Assembly: GCA_002499195.1 (NCBI GenBank)
Contig: DAKS01000060.1
Location: 1 to 14,638 of the forward strand
Reading direction: 5' to 3'
Origin: Euryarchaeota archaeon UBA443
GTDB taxonomy: Archaea; Thermoplasmatota; Poseidoniia; Poseidoniales; Poseidoniaceae
DNA length: 14,638 nucleotides
Shown one piece after another: positions 1 through 7,247 of the stretch. Both the position numbers and the translations under genes were made by a program. Under the pieces are notes generated by a model. That model had not been told where the DNA came from. It ran no database searches and saw nothing but the letters and a program-made list of their open reading frames with translations. Position 1 is the first letter of the stretch; the number at the start of each line of letters is the position of its first letter.

Positions 1-612
1 ATGGCCACGGGGAATGTTTTCCCAGGTGTGGATTAGTGCATCCTCGGCGTCGTAGACTTTGACATAGGCATGTTGGGCGGAGTCGTAGTTTGCAGTTATG
101 GCCATCAAACCCGAACCATTGTTGATTTCATACTCGGATTTGTCGCTACCAATCTTCACTTCAACAGTCGTAGCCTCGGTGTCAGTGGCATCGACCTGCA
201 TGATGCCTTGGCCCCACTCAACATCAATTCCCGTGCCGGTATCTTCCCAAGTGAGAGTTTCAGCATATTCGAATTCGAAATACCACTGGTAAGCGTTGAT
301 ATTGATTTCGAAAGAATCTACGTCATCATCGAGTTGCCAAACAGCCGTGTTGGACCCGAGTGCAAGGACAGTAAGCCAGACAACAAGAATGGTTGGTAGG
401 ATGTAAAACATTGCTTCAAGTCGTGTATTGTGCCGTTCCACAGGGAATGCTCCGACCTCGATGTGGTCCAAATCTGTCGTGTCAGGCTCAACACCATCGC
501 GATATCTTAAAATCGCTGTAAAGAGCCAACCGAATGTGAAAATCCCGACCAGAATTGACCAGAACATGTATTTGTCATAGAGAATCCAGAAAACGGTATC
601 TTCCGCTGGCAT
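1..612 (-). CDS. coxB: Cytochrome c oxidase subunit II, N-terminal part (cut by window edge)
   Basis: The open frame runs unbroken from ATG at 612 to the left edge (204 residues), so the C-terminus is outside the window. Subunit II of haem-copper oxidases anchors in the membrane by two N-terminal helices and passes electrons from its CuA cupredoxin domain to subunit I. Visible here are helix 1 (about residues 15-35, followed by RYRDG), the family's HNTRLEA lead-in to helix 2 (about 66-86), and the cupredoxin entry motif AYQWYFEFEY (107-116). The CuA ligands (DVxH, CxxxC, H, M) have not appeared by residue 204. In typical subunits DVxH follows the QW motif within a few tens of residues, so there may be an acidic insertion of about 90 residues. 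A GGGTG sits before the start. The family call is firm; activity cannot be judged without the CuA site. Confidence 0.88.
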   Translation of the reverse strand, partial: MPAEDTVFWILYDKYMFWSILVGIFTFGWLFTAILRYRDGVEPDTTDLDHIEVGAFPVERHNTRLEAMFYILPTILVVWLTVLALGSNTAVWQLDDDVDSFEININAYQWYFEFEYAETLTWEDTGTGIDVEWGQGIMQVDATDTEATTVEVKIGSDKSEYEINNGSGLMAITANYDSAQHAYVKVYDAEDALIHTWENIPRGH

Positions 613-691
613 GGTTGCACCCTGTTTAATCGGGCGAGAAGGCCCACTTTAAGCGTTGGCGTAAAGCAAGCACCAGAGTGAAAATCTTTGG

Positions 692-699
692 TTATATTT
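692..699 (+). promoter_or_regulatory. TATA box for the TOPRIM gene
   Basis: TTATATTT lies about 85 nt before the ATG at 780, which predicts transcription start near 722 and a leader of roughly 55-60 nt. It lies inside the reading frame if the GTG at 678 were the start, which argues against that longer reading. Confidence 0.5.
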
Positions 700-769
700 T
701 CTGGCTGATGGGTGCACGTTTTTCGCCGATTTCAACATCTTCAAGAAGAAATGACCTTCTCGTCGAAAT

Positions 770-774
770 AGGTG
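770..774 (+). promoter_or_regulatory. Shine-Dalgarno site deciding the TOPRIM start
   Basis: AGGTG matches the anti-Shine-Dalgarno (CACCT), with AGG ending 7 nt before ATG at 780. The upstream GTG at 678 has no such site. Confidence 0.55.
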
Positions 775-779
775 CGGAT

Positions 780-1244
780 ATGGACCCTACCAATACTACC
801 GAGCGATTTGAAATTGCAGGAAAGGCTTTGGGCGAAGCGCGTCGTCGAAATCGGGAGGAAGATTTTGCAATCATTATCGAAGGTCCAAAGGACAAAGCAG
901 CACTTATCCTCCTTGGTTTTGAAGGGCCGATCGAAGTCGTAAATCGTGGCTGGGGCATGGACAAACTTGCCGCCTATCTCTACGAGACATACGGAACAAG
1001 AACCGATGACCGTCGTTCGACCATGACTCTGTTAATGGATTGGGACCGAACAGGCGGTAAGTTGCAAGCCAACCTGCGTCGCCGCCTTGAGTCGTTCGAT
1101 GTTATGATCGATGAAGAACTCCGAAAGGTTCTGATGAGGGCCCTCAAGCCAGAAACCCGTGTTGTTGAAAGTTTGGGCGGGCTTGCCGAGGCCCTGATGC
1201 CACATATGGACATAGAGACGACAATTCGAAAAGAGTTTGAGTGA
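780..1244 (+). CDS. Standalone TOPRIM-domain protein
   Basis: A 154-residue protein made almost entirely of a TOPRIM fold, the metal-binding domain shared by DnaG primases, topoisomerases, OLD nucleases and RnmV/M5 nucleases. Strand 1 ends in the catalytic glutamate (IIIEGPKDKAAL, E34). The acidic pair is in LLMDWDRTGGK (D87, D89), followed by a basic helix LRRRLES. The closest general description is the archaeal small primase-like TOPRIM group; the exact substrate (5S rRNA maturation, DNA nicking or another RNA) cannot be read from the sequence. The frame stays open upstream to a GTG at 678, but the TATA box and AGGTG site favour ATG 780, and the extra N-terminal residues look non-domain. 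A NERD-domain gene follows 45 nt downstream on the same strand. Confidence 0.8.
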   Translation: MDPTNTTERFEIAGKALGEARRRNREEDFAIIIEGPKDKAALILLGFEGPIEVVNRGWGMDKLAAYLYETYGTRTDDRRSTMTLLMDWDRTGGKLQANLRRRLESFDVMIDEELRKVLMRALKPETRVVESLGGLAEALMPHMDIETTIRKEFE

Positions 1245-1259
1245 TACTTCGGGTGGAAG

Positions 1260-1267
1260 TTAAAATA
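1260..1267 (+). promoter_or_regulatory. TATA box for the NERD gene (leaderless type)
   Basis: TTAAAATA is centred about 26 nt before ATG 1290, the usual archaeal TATA-to-start-site distance. With no Shine-Dalgarno before this ATG, the mRNA is probably leaderless. Confidence 0.5.
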
Positions 1268-1289
1268 CCCTTCAACCCTGAACAACACC

Positions 1290-2507
1290 ATGGGCCTTCT
1301 GCGAAACTACCGCTGGTTGAAAGCCCGAGATATCAAACCGTATCCGAAGCCAGATTTTGCAAAGAAAGCAGCGATTGAAGCGGAGATTTCTGTATGCGAG
1401 GCGTTACGTCAACTCGATGATGTTGTTGAAGTCTATCACTCGGCACGCATTGATCAGATTATCAGCGGCAAGAGTCGACGTGAAGCGGATATTATTGCAC
1501 TCATGCGCAATCGTATCGTTTTCATCGAGGTCAAGAATTACAAGGGAGACGTTACAATGGTCGAAAATGTTCTTCATCAGAATGGGCGATCGAGAGGCTG
1601 GAAATTTGCAAAAATTGAGGAGGCAGTCGGCCGTTTTCATGAAATTAGCCGACATGTTGGCATCCAAATCCAACAAGATGTAATCGAGACTGTACTCGCT
1701 TGTGTTGGATTTGCTGATGTGGATGAGAGCGTTAAGCCAAGAGCACTTACGGGCTCGTATGTGGCAAAATCAAAAGACGAACTTCTCTCACTTCTCTCGA
1801 CTTCTGAGGAACATTACGATGATTTCGATGAAGAGACGCTCAAGGCTTTGAATAAACTTCTCTCGATGTTTGGGACTTGGGATGCGATCGAGTTTCCAAA
1901 TGAAGCGCAACATGAAGGTGATCTCATTCAGCCACGCGACGAAGTTCGAGAATGGAGGATCACGTATTCACAACTTCGAATCAAAAATAAGCGAACTTGG
2001 TGGGGGACGTTTTTCAGAGGGCCGAAGTTCGTCGGTGATTTGATTCCACGACTTGGAAATAATATTCAAACAATTGAAATCGATCATCATGAGCTTGCAG
2101 TTTTACACAACCCACATGAGAGAATCGACGAAGAATACCCGTTCGAGGATATTGCAACTCTGACCTTTGGATACAAGGAAGTCCCTGATTGGAGTAAAGT
2201 CCAGTTGATGAAGCCGAAGAAACAAGCCAAAGAGACCCATGAAACAGTCATCGCAACGCCACAAGAGGGCGATGTATACAAACAGGCGCGAATCCTTCGT
2301 CACCTCACACAAGGGACGCATCAAGGCATTGTGTTTCGCCTCGACGACAAGAACGAAGGCGTACTTTGGCGAGATCAGATGTCTGTGATGGAATGGGACA
2401 ACAAAGACATGCTAATGGCTGTTAATTCAGCACACGATGTTGAAGTCACATCGTCCAAATATAACAAAGCAAAGAAACGATGGCAAATCAAGGTCAAGAC
2501 GATTTGA
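1290..2507 (+). CDS. NERD-domain (PD-(D/E)XK-like) protein with C-terminal OB-like segment
   Basis: 405 residues. The N-terminal third (about 28-135) is a nuclease-related (NERD) domain: E32 in the first helix, then RREADIIAL with D67, and IVFIEVKNYKG with E80 and K82. This is the D...ExK arrangement of the restriction-endonuclease fold. All three core residues are present, so metal-dependent nuclease activity is plausible. The middle (140-320) is not recognised. The last 60 or so residues (from about HQGIVFRLDD, through a GVLWRD strand, to KKRWQIKVK) have the strand and glycine rhythm of a degenerate S1/OB nucleic-acid-binding domain; this is inference from pattern only. The gene follows the TOPRIM gene, has its own TATA box, and ends 5 nt from the convergent Lrp gene. 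No signal peptide or membrane segment is visible. Confidence 0.75.
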   Translation: MGLLRNYRWLKARDIKPYPKPDFAKKAAIEAEISVCEALRQLDDVVEVYHSARIDQIISGKSRREADIIALMRNRIVFIEVKNYKGDVTMVENVLHQNGRSRGWKFAKIEEAVGRFHEISRHVGIQIQQDVIETVLACVGFADVDESVKPRALTGSYVAKSKDELLSLLSTSEEHYDDFDEETLKALNKLLSMFGTWDAIEFPNEAQHEGDLIQPRDEVREWRITYSQLRIKNKRTWWGTFFRGPKFVGDLIPRLGNNIQTIEIDHHELAVLHNPHERIDEEYPFEDIATLTFGYKEVPDWSKVQLMKPKKQAKETHETVIATPQEGDVYKQARILRHLTQGTHQGIVFRLDDKNEGVLWRDQMSVMEWDNKDMLMAVNSAHDVEVTSSKYNKAKKRWQIKVKTI

Positions 2508-2512
2508 TACAT

Positions 2513-2968
2513 TCATTCCGTTGCTGGAATGACCCTTCCGTCTTCTTTGACCGTATTGAGAACGACTTGTGTGAAGGAACGTTGCACACCTTTCAGTGTA
2601 AACACGGTCTTGGTTAAATCGTCTAAGTCCTTTCGTCCACGTACTCGTGCAAGAACCATCGAATCGTAATCACCGGTTACATCGTACACGGCGAATACGC
2701 GAGGGTCTGCAGCGATTTGTTGTTGAACATCGATCATCGAGCCTTTCTGAATTCTCAATCCCGTAATCACGGTCATGGTCCAACCGATGCTTTCAGCATC
2801 GAGGAGAACGGTGTATCCTTTGATGACGCCCATTTCTTCAAGTCTTCGAAGTCGATTGGTGATCGTGCCTTGGGCGACACCGACTCGTTTTGCAAGGCCT
2901 CTCTGGCTGATTCTCGCATCTTCAAGCAAGGCTGCAAGGAGGGCACGGTCAGTCGCATCGAGGTCCAT
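2513..2968 (-). CDS. Lrp/AsnC-family transcriptional regulator
   Basis: 151 residues, the normal size for the family. The N-terminal winged helix-turn-helix (1-60) begins LDATDRALLAALLEDARIS and has the recognition region AKRVGVAQGTITNRLRRLEE. A linker strand (GYTVLLDAESIG) leads to the C-terminal RAM ligand-binding/oligomerisation domain (about 66-140), with the GDYDSMVLARV strand typical of family members. Such proteins act as dimers or octamers and often respond to amino acids or other small metabolites; the ligand is unknown. The start lies 9 nt after the stop of the upstream membrane-protein gene and lacks a clear Shine-Dalgarno, so translation is probably coupled. As the last gene of a three-gene operon it may regulate elsewhere or feed back on its own operon. 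Confidence 0.9.
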   Translation of the reverse strand: MDLDATDRALLAALLEDARISQRGLAKRVGVAQGTITNRLRRLEEMGVIKGYTVLLDAESIGWTMTVITGLRIQKGSMIDVQQQIAADPRVFAVYDVTGDYDSMVLARVRGRKDLDDLTKTVFTLKGVQRSFTQVVLNTVKEDGRVIPATE

Positions 2969-2977
2969 GTATCGACG

Positions 2978-4117
2978 TCAGTCTTGCTCATCTTGAACGC
3001 TTCGTTCTGCTTTGCTGCGGAGAGGTAAACGAATGTTTTGTGTCCATCCGCCCAAAGTGTCGACTTCCATTTTCAATTTTAGAACGAGTAATTCATCTCG
3101 CCACTTCTTGAAGCGGACATCGAAACTCAACGCTGATCCGGATTCGATAGTGCTTCGTTTTACACCACCACGCATCGACCATGGCTCGTTCGCTTCACAT
3201 CCTTGGATGGCCACATCTCTACGTTTGGCATCGATTTCGATGACGATGGCTGGGTCTTTGCTATCCTTCCAACGCGCTCGTACTTCGGGTAAACCATGTT
3301 CTTGATTGAAAGCACTTCGAACGACTGAGAAGATGATTACGAGGGCGACAGTGATGAAGACGAGAGGTGGCAAATAATCGAGCAAGGATAATTCTTCACT
3401 CGAAGTTGGAACGGATGTTTCGTACATGGCAATCACTCCGGGAGGATCGATTGAATCGTATTCAGCACCCATTACGACGATGAGGACATTCCAACCGTAT
3501 CGCTCGTCGGAGAGATCAACACCCGCTGCGAATAGATGTTCGTAGGAAACGGTCACGTTTACTTCGGATGTGTTGCCGCCAGTTCGATAGAAACCAACCT
3601 CTGAGTTGAGATCACGAACGAGGTAGGACAATTCTCGGCCGTGATTGTCTTCACTGTTCTCTTCAACAAAGAGCAACTGCATGATGACATCGTTACGCAG
3701 GTCAACAAGCGGGGTAACGGTCAAATTTGCGACGAGATAGTACTGTTCATCAAGATCAGAACGAATTGAGAACGAACCCTCCACATCGATTAGATGTTGC
3801 CGAGTATCAGAATTATTCCCATTGATGATCGAACGGCTTTCATTCAGTTCGACACCCATGTTTCCAGCCCGGAGATTGGCATCATCATCGGGCCATGAAG
3901 AGCCGGTTTGTTCACTGTATCGCCACCATTGAACAACGATATCATCCTCGGTTGTTTCAATACAATCAATGCAGTCAAGTGATGAACTTGGGAAGTGTTC
4001 AATGTATCTTCGTTCAACATCGATCGGTTGTTCAACGTCCCATTCGATGTGAATGCTAGTTACAGCTGAAGCAAGTGGTAGAAGTGCAATAAGGAGTAGA
4101 ATTGTAATACCTCTCAT
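2978..4117 (-). CDS. Single-pass membrane protein with secreted N-terminal domain, unknown function
   Basis: 379 residues, family not recognised. A signal peptide (MRGITILLLIALLPLASA, cleavage near 18) is followed by an extracytoplasmic region of about 225 residues that is acidic, rich in beta-strand patterns, and carries a CIDC pair (C49, C52) plus several N-x-S/T sites. One membrane helix (about 247-269, PPLVFITVALVIIFSVV) precedes a basic cytoplasmic domain of about 110 residues with alternating strands. The start ATG overlaps the stop of the methyltransferase gene in ATGA, with GGAGG 7 nt before it, so the two are almost certainly co-translated. The topology suggests a sensor or assembly factor, but nothing visible identifies a ligand. 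Confidence 0.75.
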   Translation of the reverse strand: MRGITILLLIALLPLASAVTSIHIEWDVEQPIDVERRYIEHFPSSSLDCIDCIETTEDDIVVQWWRYSEQTGSSWPDDDANLRAGNMGVELNESRSIINGNNSDTRQHLIDVEGSFSIRSDLDEQYYLVANLTVTPLVDLRNDVIMQLLFVEENSEDNHGRELSYLVRDLNSEVGFYRTGGNTSEVNVTVSYEHLFAAGVDLSDERYGWNVLIVVMGAEYDSIDPPGVIAMYETSVPTSSEELSLLDYLPPLVFITVALVIIFSVVRSAFNQEHGLPEVRARWKDSKDPAIVIEIDAKRRDVAIQGCEANEPWSMRGGVKRSTIESGSALSFDVRFKKWRDELLVLKLKMEVDTLGGWTQNIRLPLRSKAERSVQDEQD

Positions 4118-5823
4118 TCCTCTTCCTCCAAATCTAAGCGTATTGAGAGCAAACGACGTTCGCCTTTATCGAGCATGAGCGTGATTCTCGTACCACACCA
4201 GGCGTTGATGATAAGAGAACCTGTTTCATGTTGACATCGAAGTAGGAAAGCGCCCTGAGGCGGTGTCTTGTCAGCAAAGATAACATCTGGTTCCAAGGCT
4301 TCATTATTGAGAAGGCGCATCAAGGCAACAGTTTCGATGGTAGTAATTTCGTCCGATAATTGTGAATAAAGAACTGGAATCGACTCCTGACGCGCCCGCC
4401 AGTTTCCATTTTTTGAGACGAAGGCAGGTAGGCCAACATGGATAACTTGTAGTGGATGAAACGTTCCATTTGGCCAACGATCACCACGTTTGTTAGGAGT
4501 CTCTTGACCCCATATTCGATCATGAACGAGTTTCGGAGCAATCGCCATTCGCTTTCCACGCTTCCACCACGAGTAGTCCACATCGGTCAATTGACATTGT
4601 TGCATAACGATGGATGCTTCTTCCTCACTGGCTCCATGAACCGTGTGGCGGTTCGGTTGTGGTGCTTCGAGAAGTCTTGATTCCCAACCTGAGTCTTCAC
4701 GGCGTTTCGCCAATTTATCGATAAATGTCTTGGCAACGCCTTCGGGCGTTGCGTCTTCTCGATGTCGAAGAAGAGCGACAAAGAAACCTCCCGTATTGTT
4801 ATCTTGAGGATACAATCGTCGAGTCATTGGTAATGCTCCCAATATCTCTTGTTCCTTTGGAGGAAGGTATCGTTCATCAAAGAACGGAACATCTTGGGGA
4901 TTTTCTGAAACCTTTCCTTGTTCGTCCAGTGGACTCCAAGTGGTTAGCCCTGGATGCCAAAGCAAACCATCGACCTTGGATTCGTCGATTTCAACAACCT
5001 CCATCCAAGGACATTTACGAATCAATTCAGCAATAACTGCCTCGTTTTCGACAGGGTCGATGGAACATGTTGAGTAGACCATAGCCCCCCCTGGGCGAAG
5101 CAATTGAGCACCTCTGGAAGCGATGTCAACCTGCAACTGGAACATGGTACGCCCACCTTTTGGCGACCAACTCCACCATACATCCTTGTTCTTGCGAGAA
5201 GTGGCACTACCCGTACATGGTACGTCTGCGACGATGGTATCGAACCCCGGTGTTGGAATCCGTCCAACGTGACGACCATCGTGTTTTGTGATCATCACAT
5301 TGTGAAGTGATAACCGTCCTCGATTACTTGCAAGCATATTGATGCGACCAGAAACCGGTTCGTTAGCAACAACAACACCGGAAGGAGCCATACGTTCAGC
5401 CGCATGGGTCGCTTTCGAACCAGGTGCTGCACAGAGATCGAGAAGGAGTTCGTTTGGCCGAGGGTCGAGAACGAGAATAGGAAGCATGCTCGCAGCTTCT
5501 TGTCGTGTTACACGCCCCGTATCGTGAAGCAATGTAAGGACTTCTCGCGTACCATCCCGAGGCGCCTGCCCACGAGCAAATGGGAGTTGATACGCTTCGT
5601 TTCCAATCGACCAAGACAAGGGGGTTGCCCCCATTGCTAGAAGTTGTTCTCTGGTCCAATCAATATCGTAATGATTCATGGTCAGTCGTAAGGTTTCAGG
5701 AAGCGGTTCTGTAGCGGTTTCAATCCACTTGTTTCGATCGATACCGAGCGATTCTGCAAGACCGGTAAGCGGTGCAATTTCCGCTTGGGCGAGGAGGCCA
5801 TCCTCACCGCTTCGCTCGCCCAT
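4114..5823 (-). CDS. NSUN2/Trm4-like tRNA (cytosine-5) methyltransferase
   Basis: 569 residues. NOL1/NOP2/Sun enzymes methylate C5 of cytosine in RNA using S-adenosylmethionine. The SAM loop is LDLCAAPGSK (128-137). Motif IV is DVPCTG (C203) and motif VI is YSTCS (C253, the expected nucleophile in this family). The match is to eukaryotic Trm4/NSUN2 rather than bacterial RsmB: EPLPETLRLT near 39-48, PLSW (68-71), TRQEAASMLP (106-115), RKNKDVWW after motif IV, GLLWHPGLTTW, and the RLYP...NTGGFFVALL closing block. The C-terminal part from about 400 keeps the NSUN2-type region around LQVIHVGLPAFVS and ends in a small beta-rich domain. By family knowledge the likely substrate is tRNA at positions 48-50 or 34; the site is not determinable here. 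AGGG precedes the start by 6 nt. First gene of the operon with the membrane protein and Lrp regulator. Confidence 0.88.
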   Translation of the reverse strand: MGERSGEDGLLAQAEIAPLTGLAESLGIDRNKWIETATEPLPETLRLTMNHYDIDWTREQLLAMGATPLSWSIGNEAYQLPFARGQAPRDGTREVLTLLHDTGRVTRQEAASMLPILVLDPRPNELLLDLCAAPGSKATHAAERMAPSGVVVANEPVSGRINMLASNRGRLSLHNVMITKHDGRHVGRIPTPGFDTIVADVPCTGSATSRKNKDVWWSWSPKGGRTMFQLQVDIASRGAQLLRPGGAMVYSTCSIDPVENEAVIAELIRKCPWMEVVEIDESKVDGLLWHPGLTTWSPLDEQGKVSENPQDVPFFDERYLPPKEQEILGALPMTRRLYPQDNNTGGFFVALLRHREDATPEGVAKTFIDKLAKRREDSGWESRLLEAPQPNRHTVHGASEEEASIVMQQCQLTDVDYSWWKRGKRMAIAPKLVHDRIWGQETPNKRGDRWPNGTFHPLQVIHVGLPAFVSKNGNWRARQESIPVLYSQLSDEITTIETVALMRLLNNEALEPDVIFADKTPPQGAFLLRCQHETGSLIINAWCGTRITLMLDKGERRLLSIRLDLEEEE

Positions 5824-5884
5824 GCCTATCCCTGAAGACGCAGCCCTTTGTGTCTTACGAAGCCGTTAGCATCATAGCGCGAGA

Positions 5885-7216
5885 ATGTGTGGTCGTGTCA
5901 TGCTGGGCGATGACATGCCTTGGTTGGTTCCACTATTCTTTGGGTCCATAGCCATCTGGATGTTTCCTAAATCGGTGGAAACCTTTGCCCGAAACAAAAG
6001 TGAATCTTTGCTTCGGGCACTACGATGGCTTCCATTCGCTCTTCTTGCAGTCATCATTTCATTACGAGTTTCAGCTATATTTTCTCACGATACGACACAC
6101 ATCGAGGTTGCATCATATTTGCAAACCGATTCTACCACTATCGATCGGCTTCACGTTCTGTTCGCAGGCGATGGTCTCGTAGAGTGGATGGTTCTTCCAC
6201 TGGTGTATCTTTTCGCTTGGAACGGTCAAGGTTCTCGACGAGCGTGGACAACGCAAGGATTACACAAATTGAAGCGTACATTGGCACTCATGTTGTTGGT
6301 ATCATCCACTTTACTGTTCGATGATTCTGCTTACATCGTACCCGAAACAATGCCAATGCTTTCCATGGCTGCTCCGATCGTTGATGTTTGGAGTGTTGTG
6401 TTTCTCATCTTAGCCGAAATCGTCGTAATCACGGGATTGTTTACTGCATACGTACCCTCGAGAGGGCTGCAACGGTACCGAGAACGCTACTTTATTCCTG
6501 CATCTCCACTCGTTCTCACAGCCTTTGCCTATCTGTTCATGGCACACTTTTCTTCAGGCGTTTTTGATACATCATGGTGGAGTGACCCTCGTCAAGACGA
6601 TGCATATGCAACGCTTTGGTTGTGGATTTTCGTTGCCTTTAATCTCCACATCTTTGCAGCACCTCAACGAGAGATCGATGCGCACCTCGGTGCAGGAAAT
6701 GGGCGTAGCAAAGCACTTGCTTGGAGCATAGGTGTCGCCATCAGTCTCTTGATTTTGACAACAGCATTGTTGATGCATAATCAACAGACACCGGATGCGA
6801 CTGCAGTACAAACCTCGTTATGGTTGGCCGGATGGATGGCGATATTGATGGCAGGTGTTCTATTGTTGCCTCTGGTCGGCTTTGATGACGGTTCTCGACC
6901 GGAGTTGAATTGGGTTCGCTGGAGTTTGATGTTCGGTCCCTTGTTGTTGTTCCTCGTATTCGACCATGCTCCGTTCCTGTTGCTTGGATCATGGTTTGCA
7001 ATCATGGCAACAACACCATTATCGTGGATGTGGGAAGACTCAGCACCTTCACCATCAACAACCCATATCGCAACGATTACGATGCTTAGCATCGCCACAC
7101 TAATCTTCGTATTGATGAGGGGAGAAGGATTGCGATATGCAATTCCGATGGGGGCATTGCTCTGTTTTGTTTCATCCATGCTCGATGTGCGACATGCAAC
7201 ATTGAGTCGTCAATGA
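5885..7216 (+). CDS. Polytopic membrane protein, unknown function
   Basis: 443 residues with roughly 11-13 hydrophobic helices and short charged loops; no characteristic transporter motif or catalytic signature was recognised. Helices are clear at, for example, LPFALLAVIISL, LALMLLVSSTLLF, WSVVFLILAEIVVITGLF, LAWSIGVAISLLILTTALL and LAGWMAILMAGVLLLPLVG. The protein is rich in Trp and has a loop of acidic and aromatic residues (SWWSDPRQDDAY). In-frame ATGs at 5885, 5900 and 5915 are all possible starts and none has a convincing Shine-Dalgarno; the third gives a cleaner N-terminus (MPWLVPLFFGS). The gene is divergent from the methyltransferase with only 61 nt between them, and is followed 31 nt later by the DUF2071 fusion. 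It could be a transporter, a membrane enzyme or an assembly protein. Confidence 0.7.
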   Translation: MCGRVMLGDDMPWLVPLFFGSIAIWMFPKSVETFARNKSESLLRALRWLPFALLAVIISLRVSAIFSHDTTHIEVASYLQTDSTTIDRLHVLFAGDGLVEWMVLPLVYLFAWNGQGSRRAWTTQGLHKLKRTLALMLLVSSTLLFDDSAYIVPETMPMLSMAAPIVDVWSVVFLILAEIVVITGLFTAYVPSRGLQRYRERYFIPASPLVLTAFAYLFMAHFSSGVFDTSWWSDPRQDDAYATLWLWIFVAFNLHIFAAPQREIDAHLGAGNGRSKALAWSIGVAISLLILTTALLMHNQQTPDATAVQTSLWLAGWMAILMAGVLLLPLVGFDDGSRPELNWVRWSLMFGPLLLFLVFDHAPFLLLGSWFAIMATTPLSWMWEDSAPSPSTTHIATITMLSIATLIFVLMRGEGLRYAIPMGALLCFVSSMLDVRHATLSRQ

Positions 7217-7247
7217 TGTTGAAACATGAGCAAGGTGTCGGAAAGGT

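Noticed and set aside
678..779. N-terminal extension of the TOPRIM protein from a GTG at 678
   Set aside because: It runs across the TATA box at 692-699, lacks a Shine-Dalgarno, and ATG 780 has AGGTG at good spacing.
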